Assembly (NCBI GenBank): GCA_963831645.1
Contig: CAWHQZ010000017.1
Span: 1-64,000, forward strand
Direction: 5' to 3'
DNA from: CAWHQZ01 sp963831645
GTDB taxonomy: Bacteria > Pseudomonadota > Alphaproteobacteria > Rhizobiales > Aestuariivirgaceae
DNA length: 64,000 nt
Shown here: positions 63,836-64,000 of the stretch, piece by piece
Layout: every line of letters starts with the position of its first letter
Numbering within the stretch: the stretch's first letter is position 1
Made by a program: the position numbers and the translations under genes
Notes under the pieces: model-generated
Told to the model about the DNA's origin: nothing
Databases searched by the model: none
The model's input: the letters and a program-made list of their open reading frames with translations, nothing else

Positions 63836-64000
63836 ATGAGCGATACGCCGCATCATTCCCGATCGTCATGCCGAAATGGGGCCTCTCCATGAAGGAGGGG
63901 AAGGTCACGGGCTGGCTCGCCGAGGACGGCACGAGGATCGAGGTCGGCGACGCGATCCTCGAGGTCGAGACCGACAAGATCGCCGGCGCGGTCGAGGCCT
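63836..64000 (+). pseudogene. acoC: Dihydrolipoamide acyltransferase (E2) start, runs off window, frameshifted
   Basis: ATG 63836 (MSDTPHH) is followed by a shift near 63870 into IVMPKWGLSMKEGKVTGWLA, DAILEVETDKIAGAVEA. This is the lipoyl domain of an E2 subunit with the lipoyl-lysine in ETDKIAG. The catalytic domain lies beyond the right edge. In aco loci E2 is usually followed by a dihydrolipoamide dehydrogenase gene. Confidence 0.7.

Overview
The window is high-GC DNA from an alphaproteobacterium, most likely of the order Hyphomicrobiales (Bradyrhizobium, Rhodopseudomonas or Xanthobacteraceae type). The evidence is a FixK/FNR-type regulator with FixJ-like response regulators, perfect FixK/FNR boxes (TTGAT-N4-ATCAA), a DUF3141 PHA-synthase-like protein beside pta-ackA, LTXXQ and DUF2092 proteins, and a hyphomicrobial-style intergenic palindrome. 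No rRNA, tRNA, CRISPR array or intact transposase was recognised.

1-25.6 kb is a low-oxygen (FixK/FNR) island. Eight strong FixK/FNR boxes precede short operons: two near-identical copies of a glycine/tyrosine-rich protein plus DUF2092 unit, an LTXXQ protein, a YidB-like protein, a CoA-transferase/fabI/ppk2/permease set, a DUF3141/pta/ackA set, a HlyD adaptor with a small membrane protein, and an orphan receiver. Its apparent regulators lie at 21.4-25.5 kb: two response regulators, a histidine kinase with a periplasmic ABC-type sensor, and a FixK-like protein. The left end carries a 54-bp tandem repeat and a duplicated lprI-like gene. Several effectors here (ackA, fabI, ppk2, DUF3141, a K+ channel, yidB) are frameshifted, while all the regulators read intact.

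25.9-45.8 kb is mostly intact. It holds a GNAT acetyltransferase, a tetR/adaptor/RND efflux operon, and a cluster under a GlxA-type regulator (DddP-like M24 protein, cysteine hydrolase, orphan Tat-exported peptide-type binding protein, HSL-type hydrolase). A copper region follows: csoR facing copA across two CsoR-type operators, a small periplasmic protein, and cusB and cusA, both frameshifted.

45.9-56.6 kb is an accessory zone rich in debris: a cupin, a mosaic of gene fragments, and broken GMC oxidoreductase, enolase-superfamily, 3-hydroxyisobutyrate-dehydrogenase-like, cysteine synthase and SGNH genes. It also has intact beta-lactamase-like, LysE and small-protein genes. 56.7-64 kb has an EamA exporter, an intact FrcBCA-type sugar ABC transporter, and directly behind it acoX-acoA-acoB-acoC (acetoin dehydrogenase type) with many single-base frameshifts; acoC runs off the right edge.

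Frameshifts are mostly one-base indels and very unevenly spread. The sequence alone cannot separate real gene decay from uncorrected sequencing errors, so broken genes are called pseudogenes with that caveat.
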